Positions 16,335-25,564 of a stretch of 40,026 nt of DNA are shown here, piece after piece. Source of the DNA: CAYOZN01 sp964408455. GTDB lineage: Bacteria > Planctomycetota > Phycisphaerae > UBA1845 > UTPLA1. The translations under genes and the position numbers were made by a program. The stretch is from contig CAYOZN010000037.1 in NCBI GenBank assembly GCA_964408455.1, positions 1 through 40,026 on the forward strand. Direction: 5' to 3'. The notes under the pieces are model-generated. The model was not told the DNA's origin and did no database searches. It was given only the letters and a program-made list of their open reading frames with translations. Every line of letters begins with the position of its first letter. The first letter of the stretch is position 1.

Positions 16335-17072
16335 ATGAACAGACCAATCGGATTGAAGTTGGTTGTTAATTGCGCAATCTTTTTGTCGGTGGCGAATCCA
16401 GCGACAGCCATTGAAGTTCTCGACTGGAATCTTGGTACTGCTGTCGAACAATCGCCCGGCGGTACGGCGGGCGATGGCTCGAATACTCCAGTAAACCCAT
16501 ACATCGAGACTGAGCTGGCGGTCTTAGGCATATCCAGCGCGTCCACGGCCCGATACTATGCCTGGTCGGACACCGGGGCCGAGTTTCTCGCGACGGCCAA
16601 TCTGGCCGCCGCGGGCTCGGGCGGTGGCACCGCCATGGCGTCGGCAGCCTCGGGCGCAGCGATCTTCATAACCTCGTCCGGCGATCTGCACTTAACCATC
16701 GATGCCTCCTTCTCGTACGCCCTCGGCCCCGGGGACCGAACGGCGGATCTTCAAGTCCTGGTCTTCAAACAAAACCCAATCCCTCCGCCCCCAAGTACGC
16801 CCCTTTTCTACGGCCTTCAGCGAGCCCAGCCGATCTTCGGTGATCCGCCAAACGGCATGTTTGTCGTGCAGCACGAGTTATTTTTGCCGGCCGGCGAAAC
16901 CTATGTTCTCGGTTACCTCATGGAGCTCCGCTCCTTCGGCGGCAGCCCCGAGGTGTTGTCTCTTGGAAGTGGCCATGTGAATTTCTCGCTCGTCGTCGTG
17001 CCAGATCCCGCCACGTGCGCACTGCTCGCGCCGGCGATGCTCCTCGCCCTTCGCCGCCGCCGTCGTCCCTGA
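16335..17072 (+). CDS. Secreted protein with PEP-CTERM-like sorting tail
   Basis: A 245-residue exported protein with a signal peptide (IGLKLVVNCAIFLSVANPATA), a beta-rich, Gly/Ala/Ser-rich body with few charges, and a C-terminal tail of motif VPDPATC, hydrophobic helix LLAPAMLLAL and basic RRRRRP. That tail is the layout of PEP-CTERM proteins handled by exosortase/archaeosortase-type enzymes (here PDP instead of PEP). No exosortase is in the window. The start at 16335 was chosen because the promoter -10 box ends at 16310. The body does not match a family I can name. Confidence 0.75.
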   Translation: MNRPIGLKLVVNCAIFLSVANPATAIEVLDWNLGTAVEQSPGGTAGDGSNTPVNPYIETELAVLGISSASTARYYAWSDTGAEFLATANLAAAGSGGGTAMASAASGAAIFITSSGDLHLTIDASFSYALGPGDRTADLQVLVFKQNPIPPPPSTPLFYGLQRAQPIFGDPPNGMFVVQHELFLPAGETYVLGYLMELRSFGGSPEVLSLGSGHVNFSLVVVPDPATCALLAPAMLLALRRRRRP

Positions 17073-17078
17073 CGGCGG
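17057..17078 (+). other. Hairpin spanning the stop codon
   Basis: CCGCCGTC (17057-17064) pairs with GACGGCGG (17071-17078) across a 6-nt loop and spans the TGA of the PEP-CTERM gene. No T-run follows directly, so termination is doubtful. Confidence 0.3.
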
Positions 17079-17613
17079 TTCAGCCCTCCGCTCTTTTCAT
17101 CCCCCCAACGAGAATCCCCGGCCGCATTCGTCGTACTGATTCGCCTGCAATCCGCGTGCCGATTTCGCGTTATTCACCAGTTGTTCACATTTCAACCGCG
17201 CGCAGTGCCCCTGGCGCGGCACTATGCGTGCTTCCCGGAAAAAATGGCCACCAGTGGCCGCCGCGCTGTACGGAAGAACTCCTACCGAAAAAACCTGCGC
17301 GCCGCCCCCGGCGCGACATTGCAATTGCGGAATTGCGCGTTCGACCATCGGCTTCCTCCACGCAATTGGCCCGCCTCTAACGAAGCCTCCCCCGTGCCAT
17401 GCAGCGCGACGATGAATGCGGCTCACTTCGGCTCATTCGCCCGGCTCTTCCCATCTGGATCGCGATAAAGACCGTCACATGACCTTCTGTCCGGCCACTC
17501 CGCGGGATGCGCCCCATTTGCAAAATGTCAGAATCTTTATTCAGCACCGGCTGGACCGCGCGAGAACCGTTTTCACGGCGCCTTCAGCGGGTTGTTCGCA
17601 ATACCGACGGCGG
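17079..17613. other. Gene-free stretch
   Basis: No supported coding frame. Short open frames here lack ribosome-binding sites and recognisable sequence. A 6-bp dyad (AGTGCC 17204-17209, GGCACT 17218-17223) is the most regular structure I see. The stretch ends at the promoter of the lipid kinase gene. Confidence 0.45.
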
Positions 17614-17642
17614 TTGAAACTGCCCAGCGCGACACATCTAAT
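17614..17642 (+). promoter_or_regulatory. Predicted promoter of the lipid kinase gene
   Basis: -35 TTGAAA (17614-17619), 17-nt spacer, -10 TCTAAT (17637-17642), each five of six to consensus. A small hairpin (ACAGC/GCTGT, 17651-17664) lies at the start of the leader, followed by the GAGGAG site at 17672. Confidence 0.55.
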
Positions 17643-17683
17643 CCAGGTACACAGCTGAAGCTGTCAAACGCGAGGAGTCCTGA

Positions 17684-18631
17684 GTGCAAGCATCCTCATC
17701 AACACCGGCACTGTCGACCCATCCCTGTCTGTTATTCAACGAGGCCTCCGGCACTGCCTACAAACTGGAAGAGCTCATCAAGAGCCGCTCCGCCGATCTG
17801 GAACTCATTGAAGTCGGCAGCCGGCAATGGCGCGAGCGCGCCCAGGCGGCGCTGCGGGACGGTCGCCGGCTCATCGCGGCGGGCGGCGACGGAACCGTCA
17901 ACTCCGTCGCCGGTGTCGTTCTGGAGGCACCGCGTGGCGGCGAAATGGCGATTATCCCAGTCGGAACGGGCAACGACGTGGCCCGGGCGCTGGACATCCC
18001 GCTGGACGATCTCGAAGCCGCTGCCGACCTGGCGATCCACGGCAGGCCGCGCGCGGCCGATGCGGTCGCCGTGCTGCGCGACGGCCGGCGCGCCGGCTGG
18101 TTCTTGAACAGTTGCTACGGCGGCTTCGGCAAGCGCGTGGCCGATCAGATCAGCCCCGAGGCGAAGGCGCGGTTCGGCCTCTTTCCGCACTGGATTCAAC
18201 TCGCCCGCCAGATGGTCGACATGCCCGGTTACGACGTGGAGATATCCTCGCCGGCGGGCAGCGCGACGCTGCAACTGCATGGCCTGTTCCTGGCGAATTC
18301 CTGCTATCTCGGCGGCGGCGTGCCCGCCGCGCCGAAGGCCCGACTCAACGACGGGCTGATCAATGTGGCACTCGTGCCGGTGCAATCCTTGTGGGAGCGG
18401 TTCGTCACGTCGGTCACATTCCTCAACGGCTCGCTCGACGAACGCGAGCAGACGCTCGCCTTCACCACCAGCGAAATCAAGGTGAATGCCCCGCCGGATT
18501 TTACCTACACCATGGATGGGGAAGCGGCCCCCGAAGGACCGCTGACGTTCAAAGTCGAGCCCGCGGCGATTCAACTGGTGGCCGGCGAGCATCCGATCGT
18601 CTTCGAAGCCCCTGAAGCGCCCGCGGGCTGA
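17684..18631 (+). CDS. Diacylglycerol/lipid kinase family protein (YegS/DagK-like)
   Basis: Catalyses ATP-dependent phosphorylation of a lipid such as diacylglycerol, recycling it into phospholipid synthesis. The 315-residue protein has the signature AAGGDGTVNSVAG (G67-N73, nucleotide binding) and PVGTGNDVARAL (94-98). The substrate-domain region is around FLNSCYGGFGKRVADQI, and the C-terminal beta domain is YTMDGEAAPEGPLTFKVEP. Length matches the family. It starts at a GTG (17684) with GAGGAG 6 nt upstream; no in-frame ATG is better placed. Whether the substrate is diacylglycerol or another lipid cannot be read from the sequence. Confidence 0.88.
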   Translation: MQASSSTPALSTHPCLLFNEASGTAYKLEELIKSRSADLELIEVGSRQWRERAQAALRDGRRLIAAGGDGTVNSVAGVVLEAPRGGEMAIIPVGTGNDVARALDIPLDDLEAAADLAIHGRPRAADAVAVLRDGRRAGWFLNSCYGGFGKRVADQISPEAKARFGLFPHWIQLARQMVDMPGYDVEISSPAGSATLQLHGLFLANSCYLGGGVPAAPKARLNDGLINVALVPVQSLWERFVTSVTFLNGSLDEREQTLAFTTSEIKVNAPPDFTYTMDGEAAPEGPLTFKVEPAAIQLVAGEHPIVFEAPEAPAG

Positions 18632-18838
18632 TGTCTGATTGTGCATCCAGCAACTCGCAAAGCGATTCTCCATGCAGCCAGTCACGGCCATGCGGGATAA
18701 CGCGGCGGCCAGCTCTCGAGCGATGTCGCGACGCGGTCCACCGTCCACCGGTAAACATCTTCGCAGCGAGCGGGTAGAGTATTCACGGGCCGCCCTTGGC
18801 GCGTCGCCCCTGCGGCAGGATGGAGCCGGTTGCACGCA

Positions 18839-20497
18839 ATGATCTCGAATCGTCACTACCTGACTATCGCGGCCGGGCTGTTGTGCCTGAACATGGCAAC
18901 CGCCGTGGTCAACGCCGACGAGCCGGCGGCCGTCCGCCGAATTCGCGGCATCCTCGATCGCGACGAAACCTGGAGCGGTCACATCCTGTTGACCGGCAAC
19001 ACGCGCATCGAGAACTGCACCATCCGCGTCGAGCCGGGCACGCTGATCGAATTCGCCTGTCCCGACTGCGACGAGCCGCCGGTGCTTTCCATCGGGTTCG
19101 ATCCCGCCGATCCGGAGGAGTCGTTCGCGGCACGCCTCGAATTGACCGGCACACCGGAAAGGCCGGTGACGGTCCGCTCCCATCCGCGCTCGCGACGCGG
19201 TCAGATCGTCTGGTTCGCCCGGTCGCCCGAGCGCGCCAATTTGCCGGCACAGCCGCCCCCGCAGTCGTGGAAGCACGTGCGGTTCGAATCGCTCGGCGGG
19301 GAAAAGACCGGCAATGGTTCGGCCAGTGCGCTACTGCTGCGTGCCTTCGCCGATGGCGATGAGCCGGGCGTGCTGCTGGCGGACTGCGAATTCCAGGCAT
19401 GCGCTCCGGTCGATGTTCAGTTCGGCGGTGATGGGCGCGTGCAGTTGGAGCGCTGCCGCTTCACGCGCACGAGCGGAACGATAGCGCTTTGCATCGGCGG
19501 CGAGTCAGCCGGCCGGCCGCTGCGCGCTACAGGTGATCCGCCGGACCGGGGCCGTGTTCAACTCCGCGATTGCAGATTCGACGCGCTTCTGCATGCACGG
19601 CGTTCATCGTTGATGCTGACGGGCAACCGCTTCGATGGCAACCACGCGGGGGTTTGTCTTGATGCGGGTGTCTCTGCGGATAGCGCCATCCGCGGCAACC
19701 TGGTTCACAATCGCGCCCCCGGGCCCGAATCGCGGTTCGCCTTCAGTTCGAGTGCCGCCGATGTGACAGTCGAGGAGAACATATTTGTCGGCGCGGCCCA
19801 TTCTGTGTACCACGGCACGCGGCGAATGCGCGGCAACGTGTTCGTCGCATCCGGCGCTCTGGATGCCGGCGCCGCCGCCGAAATGCCGCTCATCGCCTCC
19901 CTGCCGCCGGGCGCCGTCTTTGAGCACAACCTGCTGATCGGGCCGGCCCGCACCCTGCTCGTCGCCCAGCCGGCGATGGACGCAACGACCATGCCGGGCG
20001 CGCTCATTCACGTTCGAAATAACACCTTCGACGGCCAGAGTCGCACGCCGCGCGGCATTCATCTGAATGCGCCCGGGCGTCCCTCCGCGTTTGTCGGCAT
20101 CGAGAACAACCTGTTTCTTCGCGTCGCCGAGCCAGTGCATGTCGAACGCCCCCATGGCGAAAAGGTCGCCTTATGTGCAGCCAATGCGTGGGCGCCGTCG
20201 CGCGGCCGCGAACGCGAGGCGTGGGTTCCTTACCAACGCGACGAAAAAACGGACGAGCCCGCCGGTGCGTCCGGCCCGGTCAGCGTAAGCTTCGAGTCGC
20301 TGGCCGACCTCAAACTCAACGGTGGGGAGCAGCCAGCATCGCCGGAATGGCTCACCGCCGCCATGGCGAAGAACATGCCGATCGACGAGATGCGGCGCAG
20401 GCTGATGGCGCCCTATCGGCCGCGCCCGCACAGCCCGCTTCTGGGCGCTGCAACCTCCACGGATGCGTCGCGTTGCATCGGCATTCGGCCGGAGTAA
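18839..20497 (+). CDS. Secreted right-handed beta-helix (pectate-lyase-like) protein
   Basis: A 552-residue exported protein with signal peptide (YLTIAAGLLCLNMATAVVNA). It has repeated strands of the parallel beta-helix type: TRIENCTIRVEPGTLIEF, VLLADCEFQACAPVDVQF, RVQLRDCRFDALLHARRSSL, TGNRFDGNHAGVCL, VEENIFVGAAHSVYHG, HVRNNTFDGQSRTPRG and IENNLFLRV. Asn/Asp-Cys and NxF ladders mark the turns. Such proteins are often polysaccharide lyases or hydrolases, but I cannot name catalytic residues. The ATG at 18839 is 13 nt from GGAG; a TTG at 18830 is better spaced (4 nt), so the start may be three codons earlier. It may share a transcript with ribD, 112 bp downstream. Confidence 0.8.
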   Translation: MISNRHYLTIAAGLLCLNMATAVVNADEPAAVRRIRGILDRDETWSGHILLTGNTRIENCTIRVEPGTLIEFACPDCDEPPVLSIGFDPADPEESFAARLELTGTPERPVTVRSHPRSRRGQIVWFARSPERANLPAQPPPQSWKHVRFESLGGEKTGNGSASALLLRAFADGDEPGVLLADCEFQACAPVDVQFGGDGRVQLERCRFTRTSGTIALCIGGESAGRPLRATGDPPDRGRVQLRDCRFDALLHARRSSLMLTGNRFDGNHAGVCLDAGVSADSAIRGNLVHNRAPGPESRFAFSSSAADVTVEENIFVGAAHSVYHGTRRMRGNVFVASGALDAGAAAEMPLIASLPPGAVFEHNLLIGPARTLLVAQPAMDATTMPGALIHVRNNTFDGQSRTPRGIHLNAPGRPSAFVGIENNLFLRVAEPVHVERPHGEKVALCAANAWAPSRGREREAWVPYQRDEKTDEPAGASGPVSVSFESLADLKLNGGEQPASPEWLTAAMAKNMPIDEMRRRLMAPYRPRPHSPLLGAATSTDASRCIGIRPE

Positions 20498-20609
20498 CCG
20501 GCGGGGCCTCCGCGGCGGCCTCCGTTCTGCAAGCCCTGCGCGCTGCACAAATGCCCGCGCCCTCGGGCGGCGTGGAAAAACGCACGCACTCACGCCACAA
20601 TGCCCGCAC

Positions 20610-21728
20610 ATGCCCCGATTTTCCGCGGATGATCTCAAGTTCATGACTCTGGCGCTGGAACTCGCCCGCCGCGGCGAGGGCCGGGTCGAACCAAATCCCA
20701 TGGTCGGCTGCGTCCTCGTCAAAGGGCACCGCGTCGTCGGCCGCGGCTGGCACCAGCGCTTTGGCGGCCCGCATGCCGAGCCCCGCGCCTTGCGTGCTGC
20801 CGGTTCCCACGCTCGCGGCGCCACGGCCTACGTTACGCTCGAGCCGTGCGACCACCACGGCAAGACGCCGCCCTGCGCCGAGGCGCTCATTGCCGCGGGC
20901 GTGGCGCGTGTCGTCGTCGCGGCACGCGATCCACACGACATCGTCGCCGGTCGCGGCATCCGGCGATTGCGCGCCGCCGGCGTGCGGGTCGATGTCGGCT
21001 GTCTGCGCAGGGAGGCGGAGCGGCTCATCCGCCCCTTTGCGACGTTTGTCTCGCAGCATCGTCCATACTTCATTCTGAAATGGGCACAGTCGCTCGACGG
21101 CAAGATCGCGACTCGCACCGGCGATTCGAAGTGGATCAGCGCCGCGGTGAGCCGTCGTCATGCACACGAGCTGCGCGCGCGCGTCGACGGCGTTCTCGTC
21201 GGCGTCGGCACCGTGCTTGCGGATGATCCCGACTTGACCGCTCGCCTGGCGCCGCCACGGCGCACAGCCGTGCGTATCGTGCTCGACAGCCGGCTGCGCA
21301 CGCCGCGCGACAGCCGCCTGGTGAAATCGGCCAGACGCGTACCGACCCTGCTCGTTACCCGCGAGCCGGCCGCACGTTCGGTGCACGCCAAAGCGCTCGC
21401 ACGTGCCGGCTGCGAGATCTGGGCTCTGTCCCCGACCAGACACGGGCTCGATTTACGGGCCCTGGCGAGGCGATTGCATCAGCGTGGCATGACCAACATC
21501 CTGGTCGAGGGTGGGGGCCAGGTCCTCGGCAGCTTCGTTGAGCTCGGGCTCGCGGACGAGGCGCACGTCTTTGTCAGCCCCCGTTTTATCGGTGGCCGCA
21601 GCGCCCCGGGTCCGCTTCAGAACACGGGGCCTGCCCGGATGTCCCGCCTGCCCGGAACCGCGCTGGTCTCATGCGTGCCCAGCGGGCCCGATTTGTGGTA
21701 TACTTTCGAGTTTTCCCCGTCGCGCTGA
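20610..21728 (+). CDS. ribD: Bifunctional diaminohydroxyphosphoribosylaminopyrimidine deaminase / reductase RibD
   Basis: Carries out the second and third steps of riboflavin synthesis: deamination of the pyrimidine ring, then reduction of the ribosyl side chain. The 372-residue protein has the N-terminal zinc deaminase with H55-A-E57 (PHAEPRAL) and C80/C89 (EPCDHHGKTPPCAEA). The C-terminal reductase has FILKWAQSLDGKIATRTGDSKWIS, DGVLVGVGTVLADDPDLTAR and ILVEGGGQVLGSF. The frame is open back to 20463, but MPRFSADDLKFM at 20610 matches the usual start; no clear ribosome-binding site. No other rib genes are nearby. Its 3' end contains a likely promoter for the next gene. Confidence 0.95.
   Translation: MPRFSADDLKFMTLALELARRGEGRVEPNPMVGCVLVKGHRVVGRGWHQRFGGPHAEPRALRAAGSHARGATAYVTLEPCDHHGKTPPCAEALIAAGVARVVVAARDPHDIVAGRGIRRLRAAGVRVDVGCLRREAERLIRPFATFVSQHRPYFILKWAQSLDGKIATRTGDSKWISAAVSRRHAHELRARVDGVLVGVGTVLADDPDLTARLAPPRRTAVRIVLDSRLRTPRDSRLVKSARRVPTLLVTREPAARSVHAKALARAGCEIWALSPTRHGLDLRALARRLHQRGMTNILVEGGGQVLGSFVELGLADEAHVFVSPRFIGGRSAPGPLQNTGPARMSRLPGTALVSCVPSGPDLWYTFEFSPSR
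21696..21704 (+). promoter_or_regulatory. Extended -10 promoter for the thioredoxin-like cluster
   Basis: TG (21696-21697), one base, then TATACT (21699-21704), an extended -10 element lying inside the last codons of ribD. No good -35 box is visible, as is usual for extended -10 promoters. It would give a leader of about 85 nt before the ATG at 21796. Confidence 0.5.
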
Positions 21729-21795
21729 TGCCGGCGGGATTCCGCAGGCAGTATCGCCCCAATCAGATCGCGTGATCCGGCAGGAGGAATCTTTT

Positions 21796-22977
21796 ATGCG
21801 TGGTATCTGCGTCGCCGTTCTGACGCTCTTGACTGGCACGGTTGCATTGCGGGCCGACGAGCCCGTGCAGCCGAACGAATTGCTTCAGCGCGCCGCCGCC
21901 GCTGCCGCCCGCCTTTCAACGCTCACCTACGAGGCCGAGTATCTCGCCGACGGCGCGCTGGCCCAGAACGCCACCACCATGTACGGCACCGTCCGCCTCC
22001 GTCGCGTAGACGATATGACGCAGGTGCGAATCGATGGCCAGACCCTGCTGCCCCGCGCCACCACCGCCCTCGACTTTCAATACGCCAGCAATGGCGAAGA
22101 CGCGTGCCAGATCGACGACGGACGCCGGTCGGCAGCCGTGGGCGCACCGGTGCCCGGCCTGTCGCGCGAATGCGATATGCTGGCCCCGGGCTACTATATC
22201 GCTTCCAAGCCCTTCGAAAGAGAACTCGGCGCGCCGGAGGTTCGCTACGAAGGCACAAAGCAAAGCGACGGCGTCGATTGCCACGTCGTGTTCGTACGAT
22301 TCGACGCCGCCGGCCGCGATCTTGCCCGCATTTTTCTCGGCAAGGATGACTTGCTCGTTCGCCGCATCGAGCGCCCGCGTAACTTGAATACATCACAGGC
22401 GGGCAGCGAGATGTTCATCGCACGAAAGCTGCGCCTCGACGAGGCCATCCCGGATTCGCTGTTTCATCTGTCGCCGCCCGCTGGCTACTCCATCCGCACC
22501 GTCGGGGGGCCGCCTCCCGGCTCGCTGCAAAACGGAAGCGCTGCACCCGACTGGGAACTGCCGACTTTCACCGGCGAGAAAGTCAGCCTGAAAAGCCTCC
22601 GCGGCAAAGTCGTCGTGCTGGACTTCTGGGCGTCCTGGTGCGGGCCCTGCCGAATGAGCATGCCCAACATGCAGGCGCTGCATGACCGCTATAAAGATGC
22701 CCCCGTGGCGATCCTCGGCGTCAACTGCCGCGAGCGGGCAGGCGGCATCGAAAAGGCCAAAGAATTCATCAAGTCCAAGGGCTTCACCTATCCCCAGTTG
22801 ATCGATGCCGACAACAAGGTCTCGACCGCCTTCCGCGTCGGCGGCATTCCCCGGTTCTACGTGCTCGATCAGGAAGGGAAGGTGCTCCACACCAGTGCCG
22901 GCGCATCACCGCAGTTGGAGCAGTTGTTGGCCCAGATCATCGAAAAAGCCATAAAAAAGCCGGGGAAACCTTCATAA
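21796..22977 (+). CDS. Secreted protein: LolA-like N-domain fused to a TlpA-type thioredoxin domain
   Basis: Signal peptide (MRGICVAVLTLLTGTVALRA), then a ~210-residue beta-rich domain resembling LolA/DUF2092-like envelope proteins (TLTYEAEYLADG, YEGTKQSDGVDCHVVFVRFD). A TlpA/ResA-type thioredoxin domain (~245-390) follows, with WASWCGPC giving C282 and C285 and the cis-Pro loop GGIPRFYV. It probably acts as an extracytoplasmic thiol reductant or disulfide handler. The ATG at 21796 has AGGAGG 9 nt upstream (393 residues). First of three thioredoxin-fold genes in a row; it shares its two-domain architecture with the third, not the second. Confidence 0.88.
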   Translation: MRGICVAVLTLLTGTVALRADEPVQPNELLQRAAAAAARLSTLTYEAEYLADGALAQNATTMYGTVRLRRVDDMTQVRIDGQTLLPRATTALDFQYASNGEDACQIDDGRRSAAVGAPVPGLSRECDMLAPGYYIASKPFERELGAPEVRYEGTKQSDGVDCHVVFVRFDAAGRDLARIFLGKDDLLVRRIERPRNLNTSQAGSEMFIARKLRLDEAIPDSLFHLSPPAGYSIRTVGGPPPGSLQNGSAAPDWELPTFTGEKVSLKSLRGKVVVLDFWASWCGPCRMSMPNMQALHDRYKDAPVAILGVNCRERAGGIEKAKEFIKSKGFTYPQLIDADNKVSTAFRVGGIPRFYVLDQEGKVLHTSAGASPQLEQLLAQIIEKAIKKPGKPS

Positions 22978-23206
22978 CTCTTTTGTTTTCAAGTAATAGC
23001 GGGCTGATGGGGCCGCCGCTCGCGGCACGCCCGCCCGTCGGCGTGAATGGGGGCCGCGCAGCGCCGGCGGCCGGCTGTGCCCGGCCAATCTCAACGTCCG
23101 CAAAAACCTGATAGTGACGAGGGAATGTTGTCCCTCCGGATTCCGTTGTTCAGGATGGCGCGGTGGCGTACAACATCGCCACTCGACCGCAACTGGAAAG
23201 CAACAC

Positions 23207-24250
23207 ATGACTTGGCGATCGGCATTCCTCCCCGTTCTGAGCCTGCTGGCTGCGGCAAACACTGGTGCAATTGCGCAAGCTCAGCTCAAGGTGGGCGATG
23301 CGGCGCCGCCCCTGTCCATCCGAACCTGGATCAAGGGAGAGCCGATCAATCCTGCCAATGCCAACGGCGGACGCGTCTATGTCGTCGAGTTCTGGGCAAC
23401 GTGGTGCGGCCCCTGCATCGGCGGCATTCCCCACATGTCCGAGATGCAGGATCGTTTCCGCTCCAGAGGTGTCAGCTTCGTCGGCATCTCCGACGAATCC
23501 GATCAGACGATCCGCAAATTTCTCGAGCGCGGCTTCGACGCCCGCATGCGCTACGCCGTCGCCGCCGACGATTCCGGAAAGACCAACCGCGCCTGGATGC
23601 AGGCAGCCGGTCAAAGCGGCATCCCCTGTGCATTCGTCGTAAAGGACGGCAAGGTGCAGTGGATCGGCCATCCCATGAACGGGCTCGACATCAAGGTCGC
23701 CGAGCTCTGCGGCGACAAGGCATACGCCGAAGAAAAAAGACAGATCGACCGGCTTCAGACCGCCTTGATCACCAGCGTCCGCACCGAGGATTTTGCAACG
23801 GCGATCAAGCACCTCGACGAGCTGCTCAAGCTCAGGGTTGACGACGTCTCGCTGCTTATGGCCCGGTACCACATGCTGGTCGTCAAGCTCAACCGGGCCG
23901 ACGACGCGGCGACGCACGGCCGTGTGGTCGTCGAGCGCCTGAAGGAAGAGGACGCCCTGAATGCCTTTGCCTGGGCACTGCTGACTCATCCGGATTTTGA
24001 GGGCAAGCGCGACGTCGAGCTCGCCACGTCAGCCGCCAGAAAGGCCGTACAGCTCTCGGCCGAGGCCAGCGCCGCCGCCATGGATACCTACGCCCGCGCG
24101 CTGTCGATGACCAACGATCTTACTGCCGCCATCGACTGGCAGAAGAAGGCCATCGCCCGCTGCGATCCGGACGATAAAGTCACGCTGAGAAAGCTGAACC
24201 AGAACCTCAAGACCTATGAAGAGCAGGCCGCCGCGAAGCCTCGCGAGTAG
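23207..24250 (+). CDS. Secreted TlpA-type thioredoxin domain with C-terminal TPR-like region
   Basis: Signal peptide (SAFLPVLSLLAAANTGAIAQA) followed by a TlpA-like domain (~26-175) with FWATWCGPCIGGIP, giving C67 and C70, and the cis-Pro loop SGIPCAFVV. The C-terminal half (~185-347) is helical with TPR-like repeats (TDFATAIKHLDELLKL-like, LTAAIDWQKKAIARCDPDD). The ATG at 23207 follows a GGAAAG site; 347 residues. The 229-bp gap to the previous gene holds a small dyad (GAGGGA/TCCCTC, about 23122-23139). The next gene starts 13 bp after its stop, so those two are surely cotranscribed. Confidence 0.85.
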   Translation: MTWRSAFLPVLSLLAAANTGAIAQAQLKVGDAAPPLSIRTWIKGEPINPANANGGRVYVVEFWATWCGPCIGGIPHMSEMQDRFRSRGVSFVGISDESDQTIRKFLERGFDARMRYAVAADDSGKTNRAWMQAAGQSGIPCAFVVKDGKVQWIGHPMNGLDIKVAELCGDKAYAEEKRQIDRLQTALITSVRTEDFATAIKHLDELLKLRVDDVSLLMARYHMLVVKLNRADDAATHGRVVVERLKEEDALNAFAWALLTHPDFEGKRDVELATSAARKAVQLSAEASAAAMDTYARALSMTNDLTAAIDWQKKAIARCDPDDKVTLRKLNQNLKTYEEQAAAKPRE

Positions 24251-24263
24251 TCCGCAATACACC

Positions 24264-25553
24264 ATGAGCATGACGAAGCTGTTTACCGGTCCCGTCCCTT
24301 CGAATTGCGCCCGCCGGCGCAGCATCCATCCGCGCGTACCATCCGCCACGGCCTGGGCCGCGCTGCTGGCGAGCCTTGCCCTGCCGTGCCGGGCCTTCGG
24401 CGGCGAAGAACCTGATCCGCTCGAGATCCTCCGCAAGGCCGACGCCGCCACTCTCGCCGTTGCCTCCGCCGCTTACAACGCACGCCACTATGGCACCGGT
24501 GATCTCGAACAACGCCCGCGCGCCGCCGGCGCCGTGAAGGTGCGCCAGGGTCGCCGCGGGCTATTGGGCGCCCTCACGGGCTCCGCCAAGTCACCGCACC
24601 ATTCACTGCGTGTCACCGGCGAGTGGACGGAGCCGCGTGCCGCCTTTGCCCGCAAGTTCGACGTTGCCACCGATGGCTGCCATTGCATCGCCCTGTTCCA
24701 CGACGACAAGAAGTATCAGAGCGCTGACTGGGATAAGGGCGGCGATCGCCTCATGAGGTCCGGCAGCGCCCTCTTCATGCTCGAATACATGCATCCCACG
24801 CCCTTTAACGACGAAATCGTCGGTCTCTCGCGCACATACGAGGGCCGGCAGGACGTCGGCGGCGAGGAGTGCCACGTCATCTACGTGCGCTATCTCAACG
24901 ATTCCGAGTCCCGCTGGTACTTCAGCGTCAACGACTATCTCCCCCGCCGGGTCGACCGCATCGTGAACGCCGCGGGCAAGATAGATGGCGCTATCACGCT
25001 CGAAATCTCCGATCTGAAGGTGGACTGCCCGTTCGAATTGTCCGACTTCCGGCCGCGCCCGCCCGCCGGTTATCAGCACGTGCCCTACGAATTGCCCCGC
25101 GAGTTGGAACCAATCAAGCCGGGCACCAAAGCGCCCGACTGGCAGTTGAAATCCCCCGACGGCAACGTCGTCGAGCTCAATGATCTCAAGGGCCGTATCG
25201 TCGTGTTGCAGTTCTGGTCGCCCGAATCCTATCCTTCGCTTATCGCCATGCCGGGTACCCAGTGGCTCGCCGACCGTTTCAAAGACGCGCCCGTGCAGGT
25301 ATTTGCTCTCGCCTGCCAGGATGCCGGGCGGGATGCCGCCAAGTGCCTCAACGAAAAGCAGATCAAGGTGCCGCTGCTGCTGCACGCCGACAAGGTCGCC
25401 GAGGCCTACCACGTCTCCGTCATGCCCACGACATACGTCATCTGCCCCATGGGCTACATCATCACTTCCGAGCGCGGCTATCAGTACAAGAGCGAAGAAA
25501 AGATCGCCCTGACCGTGGATGAAGTGCTGAAGCAGTCCGGCAAGGGCAAGTAG
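24264..25553 (+). CDS. Secreted LolA-like/TlpA-like protein lacking the CxxC active site
   Basis: Same architecture as the gene at 21796: signal region (WAALLASLALPCRAFG), beta-rich N-domain (YEGRQDVGGEECHVIYVRYL) and thioredoxin fold (APDWQLKSPDGNVVELNDLKG ending in DEVLKQ). At the active site the aligned FWASWCGPC of the first gene reads FWSPESYPS here, so both cysteines (S322, S325) are serine. The cis-Pro loop is kept (SVMPTTYVI). It therefore cannot do thiol-disulfide exchange by the usual mechanism and may bind, chaperone or scaffold. 429 residues from the ATG at 24264, 13 bp after the previous stop. It converges with recG across only 11 bp. Confidence 0.82.
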   Translation: MSMTKLFTGPVPSNCARRRSIHPRVPSATAWAALLASLALPCRAFGGEEPDPLEILRKADAATLAVASAAYNARHYGTGDLEQRPRAAGAVKVRQGRRGLLGALTGSAKSPHHSLRVTGEWTEPRAAFARKFDVATDGCHCIALFHDDKKYQSADWDKGGDRLMRSGSALFMLEYMHPTPFNDEIVGLSRTYEGRQDVGGEECHVIYVRYLNDSESRWYFSVNDYLPRRVDRIVNAAGKIDGAITLEISDLKVDCPFELSDFRPRPPAGYQHVPYELPRELEPIKPGTKAPDWQLKSPDGNVVELNDLKGRIVVLQFWSPESYPSLIAMPGTQWLADRFKDAPVQVFALACQDAGRDAAKCLNEKQIKVPLLLHADKVAEAYHVSVMPTTYVICPMGYIITSERGYQYKSEEKIALTVDEVLKQSGKGK

Positions 25554-25564
25554 ACGCGCAACCC

